From NCBI GenBank assembly GCA_021767525.1, contig JAASTF010000213.1:1-5784 (forward strand): a DNA stretch of 5,784 nucleotides, in the 5' to 3' direction. Positions 1-5,784 of the stretch are shown here, piece after piece. A program made the position numbers and the translations under genes. The notes below the pieces were generated by a model, which saw only the letters and a list, made by a program, of their open reading frames with translations, was not told the origin of the DNA and made no database searches. How positions within the stretch are numbered: the first letter of the stretch is position 1; every line of letters starts with the position of its first letter. Source of the DNA: Paracoccaceae bacterium (GTDB lineage: Bacteria; Pseudomonadota; Alphaproteobacteria; Rhodobacterales; Rhodobacteraceae).

Positions 1-695
1 GCATCCAGCGGCGCCACGTTGCGCGCCACGATGGTCTGGATCTGCGCCACCAGCATCGAGGCGATCACCAGCGGGTCGCGCGACTGCTGTGGCATGGCGG
101 CATGGCTGCCCTTGCCCTGGATCGTGATGTCGAAGAACGAGGCCCCGGCCATCGCCGCGCCCTTGCAGATGCCCACGGTGCCCGGCTGCCCGTTGGGCGA
201 GTTGTGCATGCCGTAAACCTCGTCACAGGGAAAGCGGTCGAACAGCCCCTCGGCCAGCATGCCGCGCGCACCACCCAGGCCCTCTTCGGCGGGCTGAAAG
301 ATCAGAACAGCGGTGCCGTCGAAATCGCGCGTGGCGGCCAGGTGCTTGGCCGCGCCCAGCAGCATGGTGGTGTGGCCATCGTGCCCACAAGCATGCATCA
401 CGCCCTCGTTCTTGGACGCGTAGGGCAGGTTCGTCTGCTCGTGGATCGGCAGCGCATCCATGTCGGCGCGCAACCCGATACGGCGATCGCCGCCGCCCTT
501 GCCCTTGATTAGCCCCACAACACCGGTCTTGGCGATATCGGTATGCACCTCGTCCACGCCGTATGCGCGCAGTTTTTCTGCGACGATCTGGGCTGTGCGT
601 TTCTCGGTAAAACCGATCTCGGGGTTGGCGTGCAGATCCCTGAAGATCTCGGTCAGTTCCTCGGTGCTGTCGTCGATGACGGGCAGAACGGGCAT
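1..695 (-). CDS. M20 family (M20D-like) metallo-amidohydrolase, C-terminal part missing
   Basis: Likely a cytoplasmic metal-dependent amidohydrolase that cleaves an amide bond in an N-acyl amino acid, an aminobenzoyl amino acid or a small peptide. Visible: 231 codons from the ATG at 695-693, running off the left edge; relatives are about 380-400 residues, so the end of the lid domain and the rest of the catalytic domain are missing. Motifs in order are RADMDALP (76-83), HACGHDGHTT (101-110), FQPAEEG (133-139) and GMHN (162-165), then the start of the lid domain with GKGSHAAMPQ (194-203). By family knowledge the metal ligands are Cys103, His105, Glu138 and His164, with Glu137 as general base; all are present, so the visible part looks active. 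No signal peptide is apparent. It starts 13 bases after the ATPase stop behind a good ribosome site, so it is probably the last known gene of the transport operon. Hippurate hydrolase, AbgB-like, auxin-conjugate hydrolase or N-acetyl-diaminopimelate deacetylase activities are all possible. The family call is firm; the substrate is unknown. Confidence 0.93.
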   Translation of the reverse strand, partial: MPVLPVIDDSTEELTEIFRDLHANPEIGFTEKRTAQIVAEKLRAYGVDEVHTDIAKTGVVGLIKGKGGGDRRIGLRADMDALPIHEQTNLPYASKNEGVMHACGHDGHTTMLLGAAKHLAATRDFDGTAVLIFQPAEEGLGGARGMLAEGLFDRFPCDEVYGMHNSPNGQPGTVGICKGAAMAGASFFDITIQGKGSHAAMPQQSRDPLVIASMLVAQIQTIVARNVAPLD

Positions 696-701
696 GGTTA
701 G

Positions 702-709
702 TCCTTTCT
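702..709 (-). promoter_or_regulatory. Ribosome binding site of the amidohydrolase
   Basis: AGAAAGGA reads on the minus strand six bases ahead of the ATG at 695. It begins inside the stop codon of the ATPase gene, so a ribosome finishing the ATPase would land on it. It fixes the start of the amidohydrolase, and no separate promoter fits in the 13-base gap. Confidence 0.75.
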
Positions 710-2364
710 CAACTGGAATGGGCCGCCTGGGCCCCGGGCGCCTCGGAAAACGGGCGGAAATTGGCGAAATCCCAATGGCGGCCGGGTGCGGCGGCGATCA
801 GGGCCTTGGTGTAGTCTTGCTGGGGGTTGCCCAGCACCTCGCCGGCGGGGCCGTATTCGACGACCTGGCCCTTTTGCATCACCATCACCTCGTCACAGAT
901 CTGCGCGGCGACGCCCAGATCGTGGGTGATGAACAGAATGCCCAGGCCGAACTTCTTTTGCAGCTCGGCCAGCAGCTCCAGCACCTGCGCCTGAACGCTC
1001 ACGTCCAGGGCCGACACGGCCTCGTCCGCGACCAGGATATCGGGGTCCATCGCCAGCGCACGGGCGATGGCAATGCGCTGCCGCTGGCCACCGGAAAACT
1101 GGTGCGGAAAGCGGTCCACCGCGCTGCCGGGCAGGCCCACCAGTTCCAGCAATTCGCGGGCGCGCTCCATCGCCTGTTTGTGCGGCACGCCGAAATTCAG
1201 TGGCCCTTCGATGATCGACTCGCCAATCTCGCGCCGGGGATTGAGCGAGCGCATCGGGTCCTGGAACACGATCTGGAACTTCTTGCGCCGTTCCTTGAGC
1301 TCTTTTTGCTTCATCTGGGCAATATCCTCGTCGCCCACCATGATCTGGCCCGAGGTCGGATCGATCAGCCGCATGATGCAGCGCGCCACGGTGGATTTGC
1401 CCGAGCCGCTTTCGCCCACGATCCCCAGCGTTCGCCCATGCGTCAACGTCAGGCTGACATCCTGGGCCGCGCGCACCTCGCGCCCTTTGCGGATCAGACC
1501 GGCACCGCCATAGACTTTGTTCAGGTTCCTGGTTTCCAGCACCACCTCGTCCGAGGCGGCGGGGCTGGGCGGGCGCGGCACGTGGCTGGGCACCGCGCGC
1601 AGCAGGTCGCGGGTATAGTCGGTTTTCGGATGGCGCAGCAGCTGTTCAACGGGCTGGGTTTCCATTACCTCGCCCAGTTTCAGCACGGTCACGTCATCTG
1701 CAATCTCCGACACCACGCCCATGTCATGGGTGATGAACAGAACGGCGGTGCCCTGGTCCTCGCGCAGCTCGCGGATCAGCGACAGGATCTGCGCCTGGGT
1801 GGTCACGTCCAGCGCCGTGGTCGGCTCGTCCGCGATCAGCAACTGCGGCCGCATGATCAGCGCCATGGCGATCATGATGCGCTGCCGCTGCCCGCCCGAC
1901 AGCTGGTGCGGGAAAGAGCGATACATCTTTTCCACGTCGGGCAGATGCACCGCCTCCATCATCTCCAGCGCGCGTTTCTTGCGCTGGCCCTGGCTCATGT
2001 CGGAATGGAACTCCAGCACCTCTTCGATCTGCTGGCCCACGCGGGCCACCGGGTTCAGCGCCGTCATCGGTTCCTGGAAAATCATCGACATGGCCGTGGC
2101 GCGCAAGGTGCGCAACCGGCCCTGGCTGGCGGTCAACAGCTCTTCGCCCTTGATCTTGATGGACCCGTCGATGGGCTGCAGCACCTTGGGCAACAGGCCC
2201 ATCGTGGCCAGCGCCGTCAAGGACTTGCCCGAGCCGCTTTCCCCCACCAGGCAGGTCGTCTGGCCGGGCCGGATCGACAGGTTCAGCCCCTTGACAACCT
2301 GCTTGTCGGGGTCGCCATCCAGCGCGATACGCAGGTTTTCGATATTCAGAAGCAAATCGCTCAC
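709..2364 (-). CDS. Fused double ATP-binding subunit of a peptide-type ABC importer (GsiA-like)
   Basis: A 551-residue peripheral membrane ATPase expected to power import through the two permeases encoded just upstream. It carries two complete nucleotide-binding domains. Domain 1 (about 5-260) has Walker A GESGSGKS (41-48), Q-loop FQEPM (96-100), signature LSGGQ (155-159), Walker B with DEP (179-181), D-loop ALD (184-186) and switch His213. Domain 2 (about 273-530) has Walker A GESGSGKS (317-324), Q-loop FQDPM (367-371), signature FSGGQ (423-427), Walker B with DEA (447-449), D-loop ALD (452-454) and His481. A short proline-rich linker at about 259-271 joins them. Both sites look competent. 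The arrangement replaces separate DppD and DppF proteins, as in E. coli GsiA and YejF; the DEAVSALD wording in domain 2 is closer to GsiA. The four-cysteine tail often found on DppD-type subunits is absent. The start is a GTG at 2364-2362 whose last bases overlap the permease stop (GTGA), with a G-rich ribosome site at 2377-2373 eight bases upstream. Reading on past this GTG would only extend into the permease in another frame. Confidence 0.96.
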   Translation of the reverse strand: MSDLLLNIENLRIALDGDPDKQVVKGLNLSIRPGQTTCLVGESGSGKSLTALATMGLLPKVLQPIDGSIKIKGEELLTASQGRLRTLRATAMSMIFQEPMTALNPVARVGQQIEEVLEFHSDMSQGQRKKRALEMMEAVHLPDVEKMYRSFPHQLSGGQRQRIMIAMALIMRPQLLIADEPTTALDVTTQAQILSLIRELREDQGTAVLFITHDMGVVSEIADDVTVLKLGEVMETQPVEQLLRHPKTDYTRDLLRAVPSHVPRPPSPAASDEVVLETRNLNKVYGGAGLIRKGREVRAAQDVSLTLTHGRTLGIVGESGSGKSTVARCIMRLIDPTSGQIMVGDEDIAQMKQKELKERRKKFQIVFQDPMRSLNPRREIGESIIEGPLNFGVPHKQAMERARELLELVGLPGSAVDRFPHQFSGGQRQRIAIARALAMDPDILVADEAVSALDVSVQAQVLELLAELQKKFGLGILFITHDLGVAAQICDEVMVMQKGQVVEYGPAGEVLGNPQQDYTKALIAAAPGRHWDFANFRPFSEAPGAQAAHSS

Positions 2365-3251
2365 CGGTCGATCCCCCGTTTTGCCATGCGCGGATCCAGC
2401 GCGTCGCGCACCGCATCCCCCAAAAGGTTGATGGCCAGGATCGCAACCGACACGACCAGCCCGGGCCACAGAACGATGCCGGGGTTGATCTGGAAATAGA
2501 TCCGCCCCTCGGCCATGATGTTGCCCCAGCTGGGGGTTTCGGGGCTGATGCCCGCGCCCAGGAAGGACAGGATCGCCTCGACCAAGATCGCCGACGCGCA
2601 GATATAGGTGCCCTGGATGATCAGCGGTGCGATCGTGTTGGGCAGCAAATGCCGGCGCATGATCAGGAAGGTGGACGAGCCCGCGGCGATCGCCGCCTCG
2701 ACATACGGTTCCTCGCGCGCCGACAGCACGACCGAACGCACAAGGCGCACCACGCGCGGCACCTCGGGGATGGTGATGGCGATCAGCACGGTCCACAGCC
2801 CCGCGCCCCACAGCGACACGATGGCGATGGCCAGCAGGATGTTCGGGATGGCCATCAACCCGTCGACCATGCGCATCAGCACAGCATCGAGCCAGCGGAT
2901 ATATCCCGCCATTAGGCCCAGGATCAGCCCGGCAATCACCGCGAACACGGCCGCGCCCACGCCCACGACAAGGCTGATGCGCCCGCCATAGACGATGCGC
3001 GAAAACAGGTCGCGGCCAAAGGCGTCGGTGCCCAGCCAATACACCTCGCTTGGTGGTTTCAGGCGCTGCGACGGTGTCAGGCGCACCGGGTCATGTGGTG
3101 ATACGATGGGCGCGAAAATGGCGGCCAGCACGATCACCGTCAGGATCGCCGTGGCGATAAAGACGATGGGGCTGGAAAACACGATCTCGCGGATTTTCGA
3201 CAGGGCCGAGGGCTGCGCCGCGGCGGGTGCCACTGTGGTCTGGTCGGTCAT
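2361..3251 (-). CDS. DppC-type inner-membrane permease of a peptide-type ABC importer
   Basis: Second channel subunit, 296 residues, the usual length for the OppC/DppC family. After a short Ala/Thr-rich cytoplasmic tail (1-16) comes the OppC N-terminal helix (about 29-50). Next is the family motif with GTDAFGRD and SR (74-85), then a run of membrane helices (about 93-117, 123-147, 152-162, 207-231 and 257-278). The cytoplasmic coupling loop EAAIAAGSS lies at 185-193 and would contact the ATPase Q-loop. LSFLGAG (228-234), SPETPSWG (236-243) and the closing NLLGDAVRDALDPR (275-288) are also family hallmarks. The ATG at 3251-3249 overlaps the DppB-type stop (ATGA), and GAGGA at 3266-3262 serves as its ribosome site. 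The stop overlaps the ATPase start, so expression is probably coupled on both sides. The family does not tell peptide from other solutes, so the substrate is open. Confidence 0.96.
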   Translation of the reverse strand: MTDQTTVAPAAAQPSALSKIREIVFSSPIVFIATAILTVIVLAAIFAPIVSPHDPVRLTPSQRLKPPSEVYWLGTDAFGRDLFSRIVYGGRISLVVGVGAAVFAVIAGLILGLMAGYIRWLDAVLMRMVDGLMAIPNILLAIAIVSLWGAGLWTVLIAITIPEVPRVVRLVRSVVLSAREEPYVEAAIAAGSSTFLIMRRHLLPNTIAPLIIQGTYICASAILVEAILSFLGAGISPETPSWGNIMAEGRIYFQINPGIVLWPGLVVSVAILAINLLGDAVRDALDPRMAKRGIDR

Positions 3252-4192
3252 GAATAGCGGATCCTCGGGTCAAGCAGCACATAGGCGATGTCGATCAGCA
3301 GGTTGACTACGACATAGATCAACGAGGCCAGCAGGATCACCGCCTGGATCACCGGATAGTCGCGCGCCAGAACCGCATCGACGGTCAGCCGCCCCAGCCC
3401 CGGCAGGTTGAACACGCTTTCGGTGACCACCACGCCGGAAATGATCAGGGCGAAACCGATACCGATCACCGTGATGATCGGCACCGAGCAATTGCGCAGC
3501 GCATGACGCGTCAGCACCCGCGCCTCGGGCAGGCCCTTGGCCCGCGCGGTGCGGATGTAATCGTCGCCCAGTATTTCCAGCATCGAGGTGCGGGTGATCC
3601 GGGCAATCAGCGCGATGTAAAGCAGCGTCAGCGTGAAAGTGGGCAGCGCGATGCGGTGCAGGAACTCCCCCAAGCCATCGCCTATGGGCCGGAAGCCCTG
3701 CACCGGGAACCAGCCCAGCTGCATCGCGAAGAAGGAAATCATCAGATAACCGATCACGAATACCGGGATCGAAAAGCCCAGCACCGATAGCAGCATCACG
3801 AAACGGTCGATCAACGTGCCGTGTTTCCACGCCGCGATTACGCCCAGCGGCACCGCGATCAGCACCGACAGGGTGATCGTGGTCAGCGCCAGGCTGATCG
3901 TCGGCTCCATCCGCGCCTCGATCAGCTCGATCACCGGCTTGCCGGAAATAACAGAGGTGCCGAAATCGCCCTGCAGCAGGTTGCCGATCCAGGTGATGAA
4001 CTGCACATGCAGCGGATCGTTCAGGCCCAGGGCGTCGCGGATCCGCTCCAGCTGTTCGGGCGTCGCGGTATCCCCGGCAATGATCGCCGCCGGGTCGCCG
4101 GGCGTCAGCCGCAGCATGAGGAAAACAAAGAGCGCGACAAAGCCCATGACCGGGATGGCGGCCAGGATGCGCTGGATGATGTAGTTTATCAT
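3248..4192 (-). CDS. DppB-type inner-membrane permease of a peptide-type ABC importer
   Basis: First channel subunit, 314 residues from the chosen start, typical for DppB/OppB. It opens with the family's IIQRILAAIPV helix (about 5-27) and RLTPGDPA (28-35). A periplasmic loop follows, with LGLNDPL (55-61) and GDFGTS (75-80). Further helices lie at about 99-121, 131-157, 183-199, 237-257 and 281-305. The coupling loop, with Tyr212, TARAKGL (215-221) and RHALRN (229-234), faces the ATPase. ESVFNLPGLG (258-267) and the ending LLDPRIRYS (306-314) are also family hallmarks. Start choice: an in-frame GTG at 4198 is possible, but GAAAGG at 4206-4201 is only two bases from it and eight bases from the ATG at 4192, so the ATG is preferred. 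It follows the binding-protein gene after a 99-base gap with a stem-loop and overlaps the next permease by four bases. The position usually occupied by Ala after RHALRN is Cys235 here. Confidence 0.95.
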   Translation of the reverse strand: MINYIIQRILAAIPVMGFVALFVFLMLRLTPGDPAAIIAGDTATPEQLERIRDALGLNDPLHVQFITWIGNLLQGDFGTSVISGKPVIELIEARMEPTISLALTTITLSVLIAVPLGVIAAWKHGTLIDRFVMLLSVLGFSIPVFVIGYLMISFFAMQLGWFPVQGFRPIGDGLGEFLHRIALPTFTLTLLYIALIARITRTSMLEILGDDYIRTARAKGLPEARVLTRHALRNCSVPIITVIGIGFALIISGVVVTESVFNLPGLGRLTVDAVLARDYPVIQAVILLASLIYVVVNLLIDIAYVLLDPRIRYS

Positions 4193-4200
4193 CGGCACGA

Positions 4201-4206
4201 CCTTTC
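4201..4206 (-). promoter_or_regulatory. Ribosome binding site of the DppB-type permease
   Basis: GAAAGG on the minus strand lies eight bases before the ATG at 4192 but only two before the alternative GTG at 4198. This spacing decides in favour of the ATG start. Confidence 0.65.
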
Positions 4207-4219
4207 GATGCGCGGGCCA

Positions 4220-4258
4220 TTCCGCGCGATTTTGGTAGAAAACCGTGCGGTTCCGCGC
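4220..4258 (-). repeat. Duplicated stem-arm sequence in the intercistronic gap
   Basis: The octamer TTCCGCGC (plus strand) occurs at 4251-4258, where it forms part of the stem-loop, and again at 4220-4227. Its complement GCGCGGAA is at 4267-4274 and could pair with either copy, giving two mutually exclusive hairpins. The second copy sits about 14 bases upstream of the permease ribosome site. The repeat is short and could be chance in GC-rich sequence. Confidence 0.45.
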
Positions 4259-4276
4259 CCCGAAAGGCGCGGAACC
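4249..4276 (-). promoter_or_regulatory. Intercistronic stem-loop between binding protein and permease genes
   Basis: A perfect 11-bp inverted repeat, GGTTCCGCGCC and GGCGCGGAACC, encloses a six-base loop. It begins 15 bases after the binding-protein stop. On the transcript it is followed after six bases by only four U residues, so it is not a standard strong terminator. Stems at this place in ABC-importer operons commonly protect the 3' end of the binding-protein message or reduce transcription into the permeases, keeping binding protein in excess. The structure is read directly from the sequence; the role is inferred. The remainder of the 99-base gap shows no gene and no convincing promoter. 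Confidence 0.75.
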
Positions 4277-4291
4277 AAAGTGGTAGGGCGG

Positions 4292-5784
4292 TTACTTCGA
4301 GATGTTCCAGAAGAACGGCGCCGGGCCGTCCAGAACGCCCTCAAGCTCGGACGACCACGCGGTCGGCACGAAATACTGCCCGATCGGCGCGTACATGCCT
4401 TCCTCATAGGCGATTTCCTGGATTTTCGCAGCGATCTCTTTCTGCTCGTCCAGGCTGCCGGCGGTGGCGTATTGCATCCGCAGCTCTTCGACCTCGGGCA
4501 CTTCGGGCCAGCCGAACCAGCCGCCATCAGGGCCCTTGCCGTTGACCATGTTGTTCACCAGCGGGTTGAACACGTCGGCGCCCACCCAGTTGGTCATGAA
4601 CATGTTCCAGCCGCCCTCGTCGATCGGGGCCTGGCTGGCGCGGCGGCCGACCAGGGTCTGCCAGTCCATCGCCTGCAGGTCGACCTCGAAGCCGACATCG
4701 CGCATGGCCTGAGCCACGACAACCGGCTGCGTGCGCAGGGTGCCCACATCGGTCGGGTGCATGATCACGATGGGCGTGCCATCATACCCGGCTTCTTCCA
4801 GCATCTGGCGCGCCATGTCCTTGCCGTTGCCTTCGGTCAGGGTTTCCGAGCCGACATCGGTGGCCAGCGGCGTGCCGCAGACGAACATCGCGCCGCACAG
4901 CTGGTAGAACTGCGGGTCGCCAACCAGCGCATCCAGCACGTCCTTTTGATAGACCGACGCGATGGCCGCCTTGCGGATCAGCGGGTTGTCCATCGGCGGA
5001 TGCAGCGCGTTGGGGCGCATGATCGTCTGGAACCCCAGCGCGTTCAGGTTGCGCACGGTCACGTCCGGGTTCGCATCGAGGATCGGCAAAAGGTCGGTGG
5101 GCGGGCTTTCCCAGTAATCGATTTCACCCGCTTGCAACGCGTTCAGCGTGGTCTGGTCATCGGGGAACACCACCCACTCGACACGGTCGACCTTCACGAC
5201 CTTGCCGCCGGCGGCCCAGCTTGCGGGCTCGTCACGCGGAACGTAATCCTCGTTCTTGGCATAGACGGCCTTGACGCCGGGTTGGAACTCTTCGGCCACC
5301 CATTTGAACGGGCCCGAGCCGATCTGTTCCGGCACCGGCTCGGTCGACGGGGTATTCGCCGCCAGACGCGCGGGCATGATGAAAGGCACGTTCGACGACG
5401 GCTTGGCCAGACTGTCGATCACCAGGCCATAGGGCTCTTTCAATTGCATCACGAAGACGCTGGGATTGTCGGGCGCGGCACCCATGCTTTCGACGAACTC
5501 CATCAGCACCTGGCCCATCGAATCGCGCTCGCCCCAACGGGCCAGCGACGCGGCCACGTCATCGCCCGTCACCGGCGCGCCATCGTGGAACATCAGACCG
5601 TCCCGCAGGGTGAAGGTATAGGTCAGCCCGTCCTCGGACACCTCCCATGTATCCACCATCTGCGGCTGCGGCATGACGTTTTCATCCAGCGCGAACAGCG
5701 TGTCATAAATCATGTAGCCGTGGTTGCGGCTCATGTAGGCGGTGGTCAGGATCGGGTCCAGCACGCGCAGGGCCGAGTGTTTCA
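4292..5784 (-). CDS. Periplasmic substrate-binding protein, family 5 (peptide-type), 5' end missing
   Basis: Extracytoplasmic receptor that should deliver the solute to the permeases encoded downstream. 496 codons are visible up to the TAA at 4294-4292. The reading frame stays open to the window edge, so the signal peptide and perhaps the first few tens of residues lie outside. Visible family features in order: LDPILTTAY and NHGYMIYDTLFALDEN near the start; then WEVSEDGLTYTFTLRDGL and FHDGAPVTGDDV; then IGSGPFKW near the middle of domain I. The end, FFWNISK, also fits this subfamily. An internal GTG at 5764 is not a credible start because homologous sequence continues upstream of it. The only two visible cysteines lie six residues apart (codons at 4897-4895 and 4879-4877), suggesting a periplasmic disulfide. 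It is the first known gene of the operon, so the promoter is expected beyond 5784. Family 5 proteins bind peptides, glutathione, nickel chelates, opines and other solutes; nothing here settles which. Confidence 0.95.
   Translation of the reverse strand, partial: KHSALRVLDPILTTAYMSRNHGYMIYDTLFALDENVMPQPQMVDTWEVSEDGLTYTFTLRDGLMFHDGAPVTGDDVAASLARWGERDSMGQVLMEFVESMGAAPDNPSVFVMQLKEPYGLVIDSLAKPSSNVPFIMPARLAANTPSTEPVPEQIGSGPFKWVAEEFQPGVKAVYAKNEDYVPRDEPASWAAGGKVVKVDRVEWVVFPDDQTTLNALQAGEIDYWESPPTDLLPILDANPDVTVRNLNALGFQTIMRPNALHPPMDNPLIRKAAIASVYQKDVLDALVGDPQFYQLCGAMFVCGTPLATDVGSETLTEGNGKDMARQMLEEAGYDGTPIVIMHPTDVGTLRTQPVVVAQAMRDVGFEVDLQAMDWQTLVGRRASQAPIDEGGWNMFMTNWVGADVFNPLVNNMVNGKGPDGGWFGWPEVPEVEELRMQYATAGSLDEQKEIAAKIQEIAYEEGMYAPIGQYFVPTAWSSELEGVLDGPAPFFWNISK

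Noticed and set aside
443..449. Walker B variant DEA instead of DEP in the second ATPase domain as a sign of an inactive site (numbers are residues of the ATPase)
   Set aside because: The catalytic Asp and Glu are intact, and DEAVSALD is a known normal form in GsiA-like proteins.
460..2499. Very long plus-strand open frame (679 codons) opposite the ATPase gene
   Set aside because: It lies antisense to a gene with every expected ABC ATPase motif. It has unnatural His/Gln/Arg/Ala-rich composition and no recognisable domain. Such frames arise routinely opposite GC-rich genes because of third-position G/C bias.
2365..3039. N-terminal extension of the ATPase upstream of the GTG at 2364
   Set aside because: The frame stays open for 225 more codons, but the added sequence is the DppC permease gene read in another frame. 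The ABC domain begins directly after the GTG, which has a suitable ribosome site.
3270..4220. Second long minus-strand frame over the DppB-type permease
   Set aside because: It has the same span in a shifted frame, with Arg/Ala/Gly/Asp-rich low-quality protein and no membrane helices. The permease frame has clear helices and family motifs, so this is a shadow.
4239..4276. Stem-loop as a strong intrinsic terminator of the binding-protein gene
   Set aside because: Only four U residues follow, and they are six bases away from the stem. The downstream genes are the matching permeases with no visible promoter of their own, so a full stop to transcription here is unlikely.
5762..5764. GTG as the start of the binding protein, making it complete in the window
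   Set aside because: The frame continues to the edge with plausible family sequence. A start here would leave an exported receptor without a signal peptide.

Overview
The window holds one minus-strand gene cluster that reads from right to left. It is most of a five-gene operon for ATP-driven uptake of a peptide-like solute, ending in a cytoplasmic metallo-amidohydrolase. High GC, strong G/C preference at third codon positions, tight stop-start overlaps, and the style of the substrate-binding protein and fused ATPase suggest an alphaproteobacterium, probably Rhodobacterales (roseobacter/Paracoccus type). That placement is an inference from style, not from a marker gene.

Layout in transcription order: (1) a family 5 periplasmic substrate-binding protein whose 5' end lies beyond base 5784 (stop at 4292); (2) a 99-base intercistronic gap with a perfect 11-bp stem-loop; (3) a DppB-type permease (4192-3248); (4) a DppC-type permease (3251-2361), overlapping the previous gene by ATGA; (5) a double-domain GsiA-like ATPase (2364-709), overlapping the permease by GTGA; (6) after 13 bases, an M20 family (M20D-like) amidohydrolase that starts at 695 and runs off the left edge.

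How they work together: the binding protein captures the solute in the periplasm, the two permeases form the membrane channel, and one polypeptide supplies both nucleotide-binding domains. The amidohydrolase would then cleave an amide bond in the imported compound, such as an N-acyl or N-aryl amino acid or a small peptide. The actual substrate cannot be read from the sequence. The promoter should lie upstream of the binding protein, outside the window; none was recognised inside.

There is no stretch of 300 bases without a gene, and I saw no RNA gene, mobile element, CRISPR array or clear sign of horizontal transfer. I found no previously undescribed system. The most notable non-coding feature is the stem-loop between the binding protein and the first permease, which has a spare copy of one arm that allows an alternative fold.
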